NCBI GenBank assembly: GCA_022749655.1
Contig: CP094244.1
Location: 1-64,000, forward strand
Reading direction: 5' to 3'
Length of the DNA: 64,000 nt
Source: Xanthomonas phaseoli pv. phaseoli
Lineage (GTDB): Bacteria; Pseudomonadota; Gammaproteobacteria; Xanthomonadales; Xanthomonadaceae
Translations under genes and position numbers: made by a program
Notes under the pieces: generated by a model
What the model was told of the DNA's origin: nothing
What the model saw: the letters and a program-made list of their open reading frames with translations, nothing else
The model's database searches: none
Part shown: piece after piece, positions 1 to 9,529 of the stretch
Position numbering within the stretch: position 1 is the first letter of the stretch
How the letters are laid out: each line of letters opens with the position of its first letter

Positions 1-748
1 GATGACAGCCTGCAACACCGCCACTTCTCCGACGAGTTGGTCTCGCTGGACGAGAAGGCCGACGTGCTCGTGCAAATGGACATCCCCTTCCTGCGGAAAC
101 CGGTCGATGTTCAGTTCAATGCGCTGGCAACTGAACTGCGCACGCAGTGGCTGGCGTTCAATCGCGAGCTGAAACAGGGCAAGCTGACCCACCTGGAATA
201 CGACAAGGACACGCAGGCGCTGATCTGGCGCAAGCCCAAGGGCGAGAACCACAAGGCACGCGAAAAAGCGTTCTACGAGCAACTGCCATTCTGCGATGTC
301 GCCGACGTGTTCCGCTTCGTCAACGACCAGTGCCAGTTCCTGTCGGCGCTGACGCCTTTGCAGCCGCGCTATGCGAAGAAGGTGGCCGACGCCGTCAGCC
401 TGATGGCGGTCATCGTCGCCCAGGCCATGAATCACGGCAACCAGGTCATGGCGCGCACCAGCGACATCCCGTATCACGTGCTGGAGAGCACCTATCAGCA
501 GTACCTGCGCCAGGCCACGTTGCACGCCGCCAACGACTGCATCAGCAACGCCATCGCTGCGCTGCCGATCTTTCCGTACTACTCGTTCGACCTCGACGTA
601 CTGTACGGTGCCGTCGATGGTCAGAAATTCGGTGTCGAACGGCCGACCGTGAAGGCGCGCTACTCGCGCAAATACTTCGGCCGCGGCAAGGGTGTCGTCG
701 CCTATACGCTGCTGTGTAACCACGTGCCGCTCAACGGCTACCTGATCG
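1..748 (+). pseudogene. tnpA: Tn3-family transposase, central part (redundant copy)
   Basis: The window opens inside the frame of a Tn3-family transposase. The same sequence is seen complete at 57363-59592, so this is the repeated end of the contig, not a second gene. The frame holds the first catalytic Asp region (motif YGAVDGQKF). It is cut at base 748 by an IS3-family element and resumes at 1942. Joining the two parts across the 4-bp target duplication restores one frame through Leu-Ile-Gly-Ala-His. Confidence 0.85.
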
Positions 749-786
749 GGTAATCCCCCCACTTCTAGCGGTCGCCAGAAGTGGAG

Positions 787-1614
787 CTAAGCGGCCATCG
801 CCAACTTCATGGCAGGCGTGATGCCGCCGAGCGCCATATTCGGACGCTCGTGGTTGTACGTCCATAGCCAGCGGGTGGCTTTGTCCTGCACCTGGTCGAT
901 GGTGTCGAACAGGGTTTGGGCGAGCCAGGCGTAGCGGATGGTGCGGTTGTAGCGTTCAACGTAGGCGTTCTGCTGTGGCTTGCCCGGCTGGATGTGCTCG
1001 ACCCGGATACCATGCCGCTGCGCCCAGGACAGCAACGCGCCACTGATGTATTCAGGGCCGTTGTCGCAGCGGATCACGGCGGGCTTGCCGCGCCACTCGA
1101 TGATCTGCTCCAGCGATCGGATCACACGGGCTGACGGCAGCGACAGATCCACCTCGATCCCCAGCCCCTCGCGATTGAAGTCGTCGAGCACATTGAACAG
1201 CCGGAAGCTGCGGCCGTCGGCCAACTGGTCGTGCATGAAGTCCATCGACCAGACCTGGTTGATAGCCTCCGGCACCGCCAGAGGCTCGGGCCGCTCACGC
1301 ACCAGCCGCTTCCTCGGCTTGATCCGCAGGTTCAACTCCAGCTCGCGGTAGATCCGGTAGACCCGCTTGTGATTCCAGCCAAAGCCCTTCACGTTGCGCA
1401 GGTACAGGTAGCACAGGCCAAAGCCCCAGTCGCGATGGGCGGTCGTCAGGCGGACCAGCCAGTCGGCGATCCGGGCGTTCTGCTCGCTGGCCTTGGCCTG
1501 GTAGCGGAAGCAGGTCTCGCTCACCGCGAAGGCCTGGCAGGCGTGGCGGATGTTCGTACGCCCGCTCGTGACTGCCGATTGGGCCATCTCGCGTCGCTGA
1601 GATGGCCTCACCAT
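787..1614 (-). CDS. IS3-family transposase OrfB, copy A
   Basis: A 275-aa integrase-core protein, the catalytic half of the IS3 transposase. The DDE triad is visible as [14 protein letters not shown] and [12 protein letters not shown]_21-like N-terminal part ([16 protein letters not shown] region) precedes the core. The start ATG overlaps the end of orfA at an A-run, so the active protein is expected as an OrfAB fusion made by -1 frameshifting on that run. The copy is identical in protein to those at 3490, 13947, 59630 and 62336. Confidence 0.9.
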   Translation of the reverse strand: MVRPSQRREMAQSAVTSGRTNIRHACQAFAVSETCFRYQAKASEQNARIADWLVRLTTAHRDWGFGLCYLYLRNVKGFGWNHKRVYRIYRELELNLRIKPRKRLVRERPEPLAVPEAINQVWSMDFMHDQLADGRSFRLFNVLDDFNREGLGIEVDLSLPSARVIRSLEQIIEWRGKPAVIRCDNGPEYISGALLSWAQRHGIRVEHIQPGKPQQNAYVERYNRTIRYAWLAQTLFDTIDQVQDKATRWLWTYNHERPNMALGGITPAMKLAMAA

Positions 1615-1873
1615 TTTTTGCGAGCGCTTCCTTCAGCAGGTCGGTACTGAGCTGCGCCTCGGCGTACATCTTCTTGAGCCGGCGGTTCTCCTCCTCCAGC
1701 TCCTTCATGCGCGCGACCATGGACACGTCCATGCCGCCGAACTTGCTGCGCCACTTGTAGAACGTGGCCGAGCTGATGCCGTGCTCGCGGCACAGCTCCG
1801 GCACGGGCGCACCGGCCTGGGCCTGCTTGAGCACGGCGATGATCTGGCTGTCGGTAAAGCGGGACTTCTTCAT
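1611..1873 (-). CDS. IS3-family OrfA, copy A (A-run one base short)
   Basis: An HTH protein of about 88 aa starting [17 protein letters not shown] with a C-terminal leucine-zipper-like helix ([17 protein letters not shown]). This family binds the IS ends and fuses to OrfB by programmed frameshift. In this copy the slippery run has six A, whereas the other copies have seven, so the normal stop (TGG TGA) is out of frame here. Because the overlapping copy at 60451 has seven, I take this as a base-calling error. The start is chosen at the ATG 10 bases after the GGAGG ribosome site. Confidence 0.8.
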
Positions 1874-1941
1874 GGAACCTCCTCGGGAAAGGGGGCGAGA
1901 AAATTCCACTTCTGGCGTCTGCTAATGGGCGGGGGATTACC

Positions 1942-2745
1942 ATCGGTGCACACGAATACGAAGGCCACCACGTGTTCGACATCTGGTATCGCAACACATC
2001 GGGCATCGTGCCGACCGCGATCACTGGCGACATGCACAGCATCAACAAGGCCAACTTCGCCATCCTTCACTGGTTCGGCCTGCGCTTCGAGCCGCGCTTC
2101 ACCGACCTTGACGACCAGTTGCAGGCCTTGTATTCCGCCGACGATCCGGCGCTGTACGAAAAATGCCTGATCCGACCGGTCGGGCAAATCGACCAGCAAC
2201 TCATCGTCCGCGAAAAGGCGAACATCGACCGGATCGTCGCCACGCTCGGGCTGAAGGAGATGACGCAGGGCACGCTGATCCGCAAGCTGTGCACCTACAC
2301 TGCGCCAAACCCGACCCGGCGTGCGGTCTTCGAGTTCGACAAACTCATCCGCAGCATCTACACGCTGTGTTACCTGCGCGATCCGCAACTGGAACGGAAC
2401 GTTCACCGCTCACAGAACCGCATAGAGTCCTACCACCAGCTACGTTCGACGATTGCTCAGGTCGGTGGCAAGAAGGAATTGACCGGACGCACCGACATCG
2501 AGATCGAAATCAGCAACCAGTGTGCGCGGCTGATCGCCAACGCGGTTATCTACTACAACTCGGCCATCCTGTCGCGGCTACTGACGAAGTACGAGGACAG
2601 TGGTAACGCCAAGGCGCTGGGACTCATCACCCAGATGTCGCCGGCAGCCTGGCGGCACATCCTGCTCAACGGGCATTACACCTTCCAGAGCGACGGCAAG
2701 ATGATCGACCTGGATGCGCTTGTGGCAGAGCTTGAGCTGAGTTGA
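1942..2745 (+). pseudogene. tnpA: Tn3-family transposase, C-terminal part (redundant copy)
   Basis: Continuation of the interrupted transposase after copy A. It holds the second catalytic Asp ([10 protein letters not shown]) and the catalytic Glu (NRIESYHQLRS), so the IS separates the first Asp from the rest of the triad. It ends LVAELELS, 32 bases before the outer end of the transposon repeat. It is the same DNA as 60786-61589. Confidence 0.85.
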
Positions 2746-2777
2746 CGGAAATTTCGGCGGTTCCGGCTTAGAACCCC
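2740..2777 (-). repeat. Tn3-family right terminal inverted repeat (redundant copy)
   Basis: Read inward on the minus strand it begins GGGGTTCTAAGCCGGAACCG and continues into CCGAAATTTCCGT. This matches the left end at 55301 (GGGGGTGTAAGCCGGAACCG) and has the GGGG start typical of Tn3 ends. The adjacent AAGTT (2778-2782) matches AAGTT before the left end at 55296-55300, a 5-bp target duplication. Confidence 0.88.
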
Positions 2778-3161
2778 AAGTTCGGCGGCATGGACGCATC
2801 GCTGATGTCCCAGCTCAGGGAGCTGCAGGACGAGAACCGGCGCCTGAAGAAGATGTACGCCGATGCCCAGCTCAGCGCCGACCTGCTGAAGGAGGCGATG
2901 GCAAAAAAATGGTGAGGCCATCTCAACGCCGGGAGATGGCCCGATGGGCCGTAGATGGTGGCCACACGAACATCCGGCATGCCTGCCGGACCTTTGCGGT
3001 GAGCGAGACCTGCTTTCGCTATCAAGCCAAGGCCAGCGAGGAGAACGCCCGGATTGCCGATTGGCTGGTGCGGTTGACCACAACCTATCGTGATTGGGGT
3101 TCGGCCTGTGCTTTCTGCACCTGCGCAACGTGAAGGGCTTTGGCTGGAATCACAAGCGGGT
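2778..3161 (+). pseudogene. Truncated IS3-family element (second type), right fragment
   Basis: Remnant of an IS3-family element related to, but distinct from, copies A-C. The frame reads [14 protein letters not shown] then, after the A-run, [19 protein letters not shown], about 80 percent like the intact copies. The 5' part lies at 55099-55300, separated by the inserted Tn3 transposon. The 3' part is missing: the sequence stops at NHKRV, where IS copy B begins. A GGGG run near 3098 is one G shorter than in the second copy at 61943, which breaks the frame here. Confidence 0.8.
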
Positions 3162-3229
3162 GGTAATCCCCCGCCCATTAGCAGACGCCAGAAGTGGAAT
3201 TTTCTCGTCCCCTTTCCCGAGGAGGTTCC

Positions 3230-3496
3230 ATGAAGAAGTCCCGCTTTACCGACAGCCAGATCATCGCCGTGCTCAAGCAGGCCCAGGCCGGTGCGCCCGT
3301 GCCGGAGCTGTGCCGCGAGCACGGCATCAGCTCGGCCACGTTCTACAAGTGGCGCAGCAAGTTCGGCGGCATGGACGTGTCCATGGTCGCGCGCATGAAG
3401 GAGCTGGAGGAGGAGAACCGCCGGCTCAAGAAGATGTACGCCGAGGCGCAGCTCAGTACCGACCTGCTGAAGGAAGCGCTCGCAAAAAAATGGTGA
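3230..3496 (+). CDS. IS3-family OrfA, copy B
   Basis: An 88-aa HTH protein ([12 protein letters not shown] to ALAKKW) with a C-terminal zipper helix. It is preceded by GAGGAGGTTCC as ribosome site. It ends TGG TGA just after a run of seven A, the likely site of -1 frameshifting into orfB, which begins inside the run. Confidence 0.88.
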   Translation: MKKSRFTDSQIIAVLKQAQAGAPVPELCREHGISSATFYKWRSKFGGMDVSMVARMKELEEENRRLKKMYAEAQLSTDLLKEALAKKW

Positions 3497-4317
3497 GGCC
3501 ATCTCAGCGACGCGAGATGGCCCAATCGGCAGTCACGAGCGGGCGTACGAACATCCGCCACGCCTGCCAGGCCTTCGCGGTGAGCGAGACCTGCTTCCGT
3601 TACCAGGCCAAGGCCAGCGAGCAGAACGCCCGGATCGCCGACTGGCTGGTCCGCCTGACGACCGCCCATCGCGACTGGGGCTTTGGCCTGTGCTACCTGT
3701 ACCTGCGCAACGTGAAGGGCTTTGGCTGGAATCACAAGCGGGTCTACCGGATCTACCGCGAGCTGGAGTTGAACCTGCGGATCAAGCCGAGGAAGCGGCT
3801 GGTGCGTGAGCGGCCCGAGCCTCTGGCGGTGCCGGAGGCTATCAACCAGGTCTGGTCGATGGACTTCATGCACGACCAGTTGGCCGACGGCCGCAGCTTC
3901 CGGCTGTTCAATGTGCTCGACGACTTCAATCGCGAGGGGCTGGGGATCGAGGTGGATCTGTCGCTGCCGTCAGCCCGTGTGATCCGATCGCTGGAGCAGA
4001 TCATCGAGTGGCGCGGCAAGCCCGCCGTGATCCGCTGCGACAACGGCCCTGAATACATCAGTGGCGCGTTGCTGTCCTGGGCGCAGCGGCATGGTATCCG
4101 GGTCGAGCACATCCAGCCGGGCAAGCCACAGCAGAACGCCTACGTTGAACGCTACAACCGCACCATCCGCTACGCCTGGCTCGCCCAAACCCTGTTCGAC
4201 ACCATCGACCAGGTGCAGGACAAAGCCACCCGCTGGCTATGGACGTACAACCACGAGCGTCCGAATATGGCGCTCGGCGGCATCACGCCTGCCATGAAGT
4301 TGGCGATGGCCGCTTAG
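3490..4317 (+). CDS. IS3-family transposase OrfB, copy B
   Basis: A 275-aa DDE transposase identical to that of copy A, with [14 protein letters not shown] and YVERYNRT carrying the catalytic residues. It overlaps the end of orfA by 7 bases and would normally be made as a fused OrfAB protein. Nothing in the reading frame suggests inactivation. Confidence 0.9.
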   Translation: MVRPSQRREMAQSAVTSGRTNIRHACQAFAVSETCFRYQAKASEQNARIADWLVRLTTAHRDWGFGLCYLYLRNVKGFGWNHKRVYRIYRELELNLRIKPRKRLVRERPEPLAVPEAINQVWSMDFMHDQLADGRSFRLFNVLDDFNREGLGIEVDLSLPSARVIRSLEQIIEWRGKPAVIRCDNGPEYISGALLSWAQRHGIRVEHIQPGKPQQNAYVERYNRTIRYAWLAQTLFDTIDQVQDKATRWLWTYNHERPNMALGGITPAMKLAMAA

Positions 4318-4349
4318 CTCCACTTCTGGCGACCGCTAAAAAGTGGGGA

Positions 4350-4907
4350 TTACCGCGCCGGCTCAGCGGCCGGAAGGTGGGCCGGCGGCGACGTGCGCGC
4401 GCCGATCGCCGGCACGACCTGTATCGCCTTCGGCACCACCCTGGCGCTCGCGAGTACCTTCTGCACGTAGCTCGGCTGGCCCGCCTTGTCGGGCCGGAAG
4501 CCGCGCGAGAAATTACCGGAGTAGTAGCAAGAGAACGCCGCGTGCAGCGGGTCTTTCTCGCTGGTCAGCTTGGCCGACGCACGCGCGTAGCAGTCTTGCA
4601 GGATCTTCGATCCCGCACGCAGATTGGCGCAGGCGTCGAACGCCTGCGCATATGTCAACTTGTACTTCGGAAGGTTGCGCCGATTGACCTGGGCGATGCC
4701 CAGTGAAAAGTTCCAGCCGCCCGCTTCCAATTGCTGCGCAGTGGCGACGGCTTCCTCAAGATTTACGGGTTGACGGGCTAGTCGCCCGTCAACCACGCCA
4801 ATCGCATACGGGTTGAAACCCGACTCGACTTGCACCAGCGCTGCCATCGTCTGCGGCGCGACGGTCGGTGCGCACTGCTGCGCAAGATCCATGAACTCCA
4901 GCAACAT
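4350..4907 (-). CDS. virB1: VirB1-type lytic transglycosylase, 3' end cut by IS copy B
   Basis: A 185-aa frame whose N-terminal 145 residues form a soluble lytic transglycosylase domain. The catalytic Glu is in VQVESGFNPYAIG (about residue 28), followed by the family motifs LGIAQVNRRN and AAFSCYYSGNFSRGF. Such enzymes open peptidoglycan for type IV secretion. The sequence type is that of VirB1 from VirB/VirD4 systems, not the Trb type found at 39264-49502. No other virB genes are present. Its stop codon (4350-4352) lies inside the IS3 end, so the natural C-terminal tail is lost. It may be a leftover of a second transfer system. Confidence 0.8.
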   Translation of the reverse strand: MLLEFMDLAQQCAPTVAPQTMAALVQVESGFNPYAIGVVDGRLARQPVNLEEAVATAQQLEAGGWNFSLGIAQVNRRNLPKYKLTYAQAFDACANLRAGSKILQDCYARASAKLTSEKDPLHAAFSCYYSGNFSRGFRPDKAGQPSYVQKVLASARVVPKAIQVVPAIGARTSPPAHLPAAEPAR

Positions 4908-4977
4908 ATGGCCTCCATCGTTGGGTCTGGAGACCAGAATAACATATATTGGTAAATACAGTTATGACATATTGGCT

Positions 4978-5454
4978 TCAGCTTTTTGCCAGTTTGGCGT
5001 TGGCCGGCATATCCCCAACAACCGCCATCGGTCGAGCCTCGCCCGGTAATCCCTGGTTGCGGAGCAGAGTAAATCCGTCCAACGGATCTTTCTCCAACAA
5101 TAGATCGTTGAGACGTTTCAAGTCCTTAAACATTCTCGGTCTGTCGCGATTCCTCCGAGTGGTCAAATACCACTCCTTGTCGCGCTCGCCAAGAAGTTGC
5201 GCTAGAACGTAGTAAGCCTCGGGTACCCCCATAGGTTTGATCTGTTTAAGAAAACCACCCTTTCTATCTGCAAATTTTGCAGTGACGTAAAAACCGCTCG
5301 GCGTTTCAAATACCTTGATGTGATTCACAATATTATATTGGGCGGCCAACTCTAGATCACTCTCCAAAATAGAATTAGACAGGGTGCAGGGTGGGTAAAC
5401 GGGTGGTAGGGCGGCTCCCATGAGGCGGTCGCGATCTCGGTCTCGGTCGTTCAT
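4978..5454 (-). CDS. Hypothetical protein, 158 aa
   Basis: A frame of unknown function upstream of and co-directional with the virB1 remnant, 70 bases away. Visible parts are an odd Arg-Asp repeat at the N-terminus (DRDRDRDR), a middle with beta-like segments (FETPSGFYVTAKFADRKGG) and a charged helical end. The next Met (MGAALPPVYPP) is an alternative start that would drop the Arg-Asp repeat. The region is less GC-rich than its neighbours. Confidence 0.55.
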   Translation of the reverse strand: MNDRDRDRDRLMGAALPPVYPPCTLSNSILESDLELAAQYNIVNHIKVFETPSGFYVTAKFADRKGGFLKQIKPMGVPEAYYVLAQLLGERDKEWYLTTRRNRDRPRMFKDLKRLNDLLLEKDPLDGFTLLRNQGLPGEARPMAVVGDMPANAKLAKS

Positions 5455-7000
5455 CTTAAAATTTTCCTATCCTACTGCCAAAGCACCGCATATTGGTAAT
5501 CTATTTGCATCATTTCGGTTCCATGGTCCGCTCAGAGAACGAGCTGGCTGGCTCACCCCATCCCCCGACCTGCGGGCAGGGGATGGGGACGGGCTCGTCG
5601 TAAACCGAACCCGGCTGTGCCGGTTTCGGCCCTTCGGGCTTCAATCCCTTTCGGGTCCGGCGAACAGCAAGGAACGCCGGTAGTGCTCGGCGGCTTACCC
5701 TCACTGCGCGAAACGCGAACCAACATGCATAAATCTGCATCCCCAAACTGCCGCGCTACATGGCCACACTGTACTATGTTGGCGACAAAAATGTAATTTT
5801 CGATATGGAAGTGTCACCAAGAAGACGAAGCCTGGCGCAATACTGGCAGAGCGAAGCAAGGCATTGCCCTGCAAAGGAATTTAGCAGGCGCGCCGCGCCG
5901 CTTACCGACAAATCTGCTTGTTCCATCGTGAATTTGTCGTCACCGTCTCAGTAAGGAGCGGTGAGCGGCGCCGCGCCTGCCGTGGCGGCTGAAATGGCGA
6001 CTGCCCACATACCCACCGCCTCGCTGCGGGTGCCATAGAAGGCCCCTGCGCAGACCGTGGATATGTGGACAGCGCCGGCGGCGCTGGTGCGCCTTGGTGA
6101 CGACCAAGCAGGCGTCGCCGGCGAGATCCGTGACCAAGGATTGGCGACAGCCTGGCGGTTGGCCAGATCGAGGCCTGTCGCCAACGTGCCGGTCGGCATG
6201 TGTCACCAACGTCGTCGCCAGCGCCGACGACCAGGTGCCCGCTCCGGGGTGTAGGGGGAACCCCCTACGGACAACGCTTCACCCGCGCACGCGCGGCTTC
6301 AGCGCCGAGGACAACGCTCCCGCCGCCGGCAGGGAGCCGCCCTCACCCTCCCCTGCAAACCCGCTTTTGATGGCACCGCCGCCAGGCCGTCCCCGGCTTG
6401 TCCACGGCCGGTGCGCAGCGCCGCCCCCGGGGCCCGGAGACCTCCGTATCGGAGGGTCCGGGGAAGCGGTGGGCAAGCTGGGGGCGGGCGTCCTCGCACC
6501 CGCCACGCAAGACAGTTGCAGCGCTGGCGCGCCACACGTTCCGCGCTCGCGCGCAAGACAGTTTCAGCGTGCCGATCGCACGCCGGCCAGTGCGGCCGCC
6601 CTGCCCTGCAGAACGGCCACCAGCTCGATCACCGAGGCGATCACCAGCGGCGGCCGCACACGGCCGCAGAACCGCGCCTGCGGCTCGCCGGAACGGCTCT
6701 ACCTGCCCGTCGCTGACGCGACGCGCACACGGTCCACGGGACCGCTCCCAAGCGTCGCCGGTGGCGTGCTGCATCGCTGAGCCCCTTTCGCCTGCCCTGA
6801 ACGGTAGTCCGGGCGCTGCGCGCGCATCCAGGGCACCGCTTCGCTGATCCGCTCACCCGGTCCCTGCGCTGCGCTCCGGGCTGCGGCTTCCCGTCTCTCC
6901 CTGGACACCCGCTTGACCCGGCCGACCTACGGGCAACACGGCGAAAGGCACTCAGCGAAGCAATGTCCAACTCCCCCACAACAGCAAAAGGAGCGTCCCA
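5455..7000. other. Long intergenic region, no convincing gene
   Basis: About 1.5 kb with several open frames on both strands but no recognisable protein, typical of GC-rich non-coding DNA. It holds a hairpin CCCCATCCCC (5556-5565) with GGGGATGGGG (5579-5588) and an inverted repeat TTGGCGACAG (6141-6150) with CTGTCGCCAA (6175-6184). Two near-copies of GCAAGACAGTTGCAGCG occur at about 6508 and 6552, and a third lies near 35193. An RNA gene or decayed DNA cannot be excluded. Confidence 0.45.
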
Positions 7001-7414
7001 ATGAACCTAAACACGTCCGCGCTGAAGCGCGATACACAAGATCAAAAGCCGGCTCCTGCATCTAGCAAAGCAATGTGGATAGACGCGAAGGACATCAAGC
7101 CGGGTGACGTGCTGCTGGGCATGTTCAACGGGGTGGCTGCGCGCCGGGACAACGTGCAGGAAGTGCGGGCCGGGTGGTGGTGCCGCGTGTACGTGCTGGC
7201 AAACGGTGGTTACGACGTGATGACCTATCGCGCCGATGCCCGTGTCTACATCGAGCGCGGTCCTCTCTTCCACATCGAGGCCGTCAGCAAGCACAGCGGC
7301 GAGCGCCTGCGTCTGACCCGCTATCCGATGAGCCGCCAGCAATGCGAGACCCTCATGGGCACGATCAGCCGTCATCCCTCGCGCCGCATCGAGCTGGTCG
7401 AGGTGCAGGCATGA
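7001..7414 (+). CDS. Hypothetical plasmid protein, 137 aa
   Basis: Starts MNLNTSALKRDTQ after an AAAGGAG site 11 bases upstream. The core (WIDAKDIKPGDVLLGMFNGVAARRDNV) looks like a small beta-barrel protein of unknown role. No family is recognised with certainty. It overlaps the next gene by 4 bases (ATGA), so the two are translationally coupled. Confidence 0.7.
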   Translation: MNLNTSALKRDTQDQKPAPASSKAMWIDAKDIKPGDVLLGMFNGVAARRDNVQEVRAGWWCRVYVLANGGYDVMTYRADARVYIERGPLFHIEAVSKHSGERLRLTRYPMSRQQCETLMGTISRHPSRRIELVEVQA

Positions 7415-7552
7415 GCATCTTCGACGCTGACGACCTGGTGACCAGCACCCTCGCGCCCGTCATCACGATCCGACCGGAGATCCGCACCATGAACCGCTTG
7501 AAGAAGACCCGCTATATCCCCGCCAACGCCGAGGCCCGCGAGTTCCCGCAGG
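7411..7552 (+). pseudogene. 5' part of a plasmid gene split by an IS256-family element
   Basis: The frame MSIFDADDLVTSTLAPV runs to ARE FPQ and stops at the IS256 insertion. Removing the IS and one copy of its 8-bp duplication CCCGCAGG restores one frame into 8889-9388, giving a protein of 213 aa. The C-terminal half is similar to the intact gene at 21990. Confidence 0.8.
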
Positions 7553-8880
7553 GGGCGTGTCCTAGATTTTGTGTAACCGGGCCACAGGCAGGAGACTGCC
7601 ACCTAACCCGGAGACACCATGAGCCCACGCACACATGAGGTACCCGACGAGCTGCTTAGCAGCCTGTTGGTCAACTACACCAAACCCGAGGATCTGATCG
7701 GCGAGAACGGCCTGCTCAAGCAGCTGACCAAGCGGTTGGTGGAGCGGGCGCTGGACGCGGAGATGACCGAACACCTCGGTCATGACAAGCATGAGCCGGT
7801 CGCCAACGCGGCCGGCAACACGCGCAACGGACGCAGCCGCAAGACGCTCAAGGGCGAGTTCGGCGAGCTGCCGATCGAGATTCCGCGTGATCGCCACGGC
7901 AGCTTCGCGCCACAGCTGATCCCCAAGCACCAGACCCGCTGGGCCGGCTTCGATGACAAGATCTTGTCGTTGTACGCGCGCGGCATGACCGTGCGCGAGA
8001 TCCAGTCGCACCTGGAGGAGATGTACGGCACCGAGGTGTCGCCGAGTCTGATTTCCTCAGTCACCGATGCGGTCGTCGAGGAGGTCAAGGCGTGGCAGGC
8101 GCGGCCACTGGATCCGGTCTATCCGATCGTCTATCTGGACTGCATCCACGTCAAAGTGCGCGAGGGCGCGGTGCGGGTCAAGGCGGTGTACCTGGCCATC
8201 GGCATCACCATGGGCGGCGAGAAGGAAGTGCTGGGCCTATGGCTGGCGCAGGCCGAGGGTGCCAAGTTTTGGCTGCAAGTCGTGACGGAGCTACGCAACC
8301 GCGGGGTGCAGGACATCTTCATTGCCTGCGTCGATGGCCTGAAGGGGTTTCCCGAGGCGATCGAGGCGGTGTTCCCGCAGACCACCGTGCAGCTGTGCAT
8401 CGTGCACATGGTGCGGCACAGCCTGAACTACGTCTCGTGGAAACGCCGCGCCGAGGTTGCCGCCGATCTCAAGCGCATTTACGCCTGCGCCACCGTCGAG
8501 GAGGCCGAGCAGGCACTGACCGAGTTCGAGGCCAAGTGGGACGCCCAGTACCCGCCCATCAGCCAGTCATGGCGGCGCAATTGGTCACGACTGATCCCGT
8601 TCTTCGACTACCCACCGGAGATCCGCAAGGTGATCTATACGACCAACGCCATCGAGTCGGTCAACATGAGCCTGCGCAAGCTGACCAAGAACCGCGGCGC
8701 GTTCCCCAGCGACGAAGCCTTGATGAAACTGTTCTACCTGGCTCTGCGCAACATCACCAAGAAATGGACGCTGCCGATCCGCGACTGGAAGGCTGCGCTG
8801 AACCGCTTTACGATCCAGTTCGAGGGGCGACTTCCTCAGCGGTAACCCAAACCACGGTTACACAAAATTCTGCACACGCT
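7553..8880 (+). mobile_element. IS256-family element, copy 1
   Basis: A 1328-bp insertion sequence with imperfect terminal repeats: GGGCGTGTCC with ATTTTGTGTAACCG on the left, and the complement of AGCGTGTGCAG with ATTTTGTGTAACCG on the right. It is flanked by a perfect 8-bp duplication CCCGCAGG (7545-7552 and 8881-8888), the hallmark length for IS256. It carries one transposase gene. Confidence 0.92.
7619..8845 (+). CDS. IS256-family transposase
   Basis: A 408-aa mutator-type DDE transposase. Family features are an N-terminal DNA-binding part ([31 protein letters not shown]), catalytic Asp residues in YLDCIHVKV and [17 protein letters not shown], the signature [16 protein letters not shown] and the Glu in [15 protein letters not shown]. 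It is full length, starts 8 bases after a GGAG site and is intact. Confidence 0.95.
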   Translation: MSPRTHEVPDELLSSLLVNYTKPEDLIGENGLLKQLTKRLVERALDAEMTEHLGHDKHEPVANAAGNTRNGRSRKTLKGEFGELPIEIPRDRHGSFAPQLIPKHQTRWAGFDDKILSLYARGMTVREIQSHLEEMYGTEVSPSLISSVTDAVVEEVKAWQARPLDPVYPIVYLDCIHVKVREGAVRVKAVYLAIGITMGGEKEVLGLWLAQAEGAKFWLQVVTELRNRGVQDIFIACVDGLKGFPEAIEAVFPQTTVQLCIVHMVRHSLNYVSWKRRAEVAADLKRIYACATVEEAEQALTEFEAKWDAQYPPISQSWRRNWSRLIPFFDYPPEIRKVIYTTNAIESVNMSLRKLTKNRGAFPSDEALMKLFYLALRNITKKWTLPIRDWKAALNRFTIQFEGRLPQR

Positions 8881-8888
8881 CCCGCAGG

Positions 8889-9388
8889 CCGGCGTTGTCG
8901 CCTACTGCTACGTCAGCGGCGTGCGCTACGCCCTGCTGGCCTACAAGGGTCGGCAGATCCGCGCCGCTCTCAACCTGGCATTCACCACGGCCGAGCAGCG
9001 CGATAGGCACCTGACCAGCTACATCGAGCGGCAGACCGCGAATGAGAACGCCAAGCGAGAGCGCCGCGAAACCGGCCACGGCTTGGCGGTGGGTGACATC
9101 GTGTATGAAACCTACGGCTACGAGCAGACGAACGTGCACTTCTACGAAGTCACGCGCGTACCGTCCGCACGCTCCGCCGTGGTGTGCGAGATCGAGGCCG
9201 AGAAGACCGAGGCCGGCGAGAAGGCCATGGCCGGCACCGCCGTGCCTCGCCCCGGTGTCTTCAAGGCTGGCGCCATGCCGCGCATGCACCGCGCCGCCTA
9301 TTTGCACGTCCTGAGTAGTGGCGCCGGCCACCACCGCAACCTGTCCAAGTGGGACGGCAGGCCCAAGAATTACAGCTCCTATTATTAA
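8889..9388 (+). pseudogene. 3' part of the gene split by IS256 copy 1
   Basis: Continues the frame from 7411 as AGVVAYCYVSGVRYALLAYKG and ends KWDGRPKNYSSYY. Two motifs, YGYEQTNVHFYEV and WDGRPKNYSSYY, recur in the gene at 21990 (YGYEQTNVDFYEV and WDGRPHYWSSYA), so the two are paralogues. Function unknown. Confidence 0.75.
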
Positions 9389-9394
9389 CCTTGC

Positions 9395-9471
9395 TATTGG
9401 CTGAATGTGCGAGCGCGAAAACATCATTTCGCGCCGCGCTTCGCCACTTTCGTTAGCCAATATGATATAAT
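9395..9471 (+). promoter_or_regulatory. Probable promoter with flanking inverted repeat
   Basis: A TATAAT box at 9466-9471 lies 58 bases before the gene at 9530. The -35 region is weak. TATTGGCT (9395-9402) and AGCCAATA (9455-9462) form an inverted pair across the promoter that could be an operator. This is inferred from sequence only. Confidence 0.45.
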
Positions 9472-9529
9472 TTGGCCACAAGAAAACTGCGGATTGGTCG
9501 CCCACCCGCAGCCACCACAAGAGCGAAGC

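Larger units (their letters stand above)
749..1941 (-). mobile_element. IS3-family element (IS407-like group), copy A
   Basis: A 1193-bp insertion sequence starts with GGTAATCCCC and ends with GGGGATTACC, and the next bases inward are also partly inverted (CGCCAGAAGTGG occurs at both ends). It is flanked by a perfect 4-bp duplication ATCG (745-748 and 1942-1945), as expected for the IS407 group of IS3. It lies inside Tn3-family tnpA in opposite orientation. The same element recurs at 3162, 13910, 59593 and 62008; the 59593 copy is this copy seen again because of terminal redundancy. Confidence 0.9.
3162..4354 (+). mobile_element. IS3-family element, copy B
   Basis: A 1193-bp element of the same kind as copy A, in plus orientation, bounded by GGTAATCCCC and GGGGATTACC. 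The flanks do not match: GGGT on the left (3158-3161) and GCGC on the right (4355-4358). The left side lies in the truncated IS3 element and the right side in a lytic transglycosylase gene. The absence of a target duplication points to an adjacent deletion or recombination after insertion. Confidence 0.88.

Noticed and set aside
6094..6979. Several long overlapping frames on both strands
   Set aside because: Low-complexity Arg/Pro/Ala composition, no ribosome sites and no family motifs; typical for GC-rich non-coding DNA.
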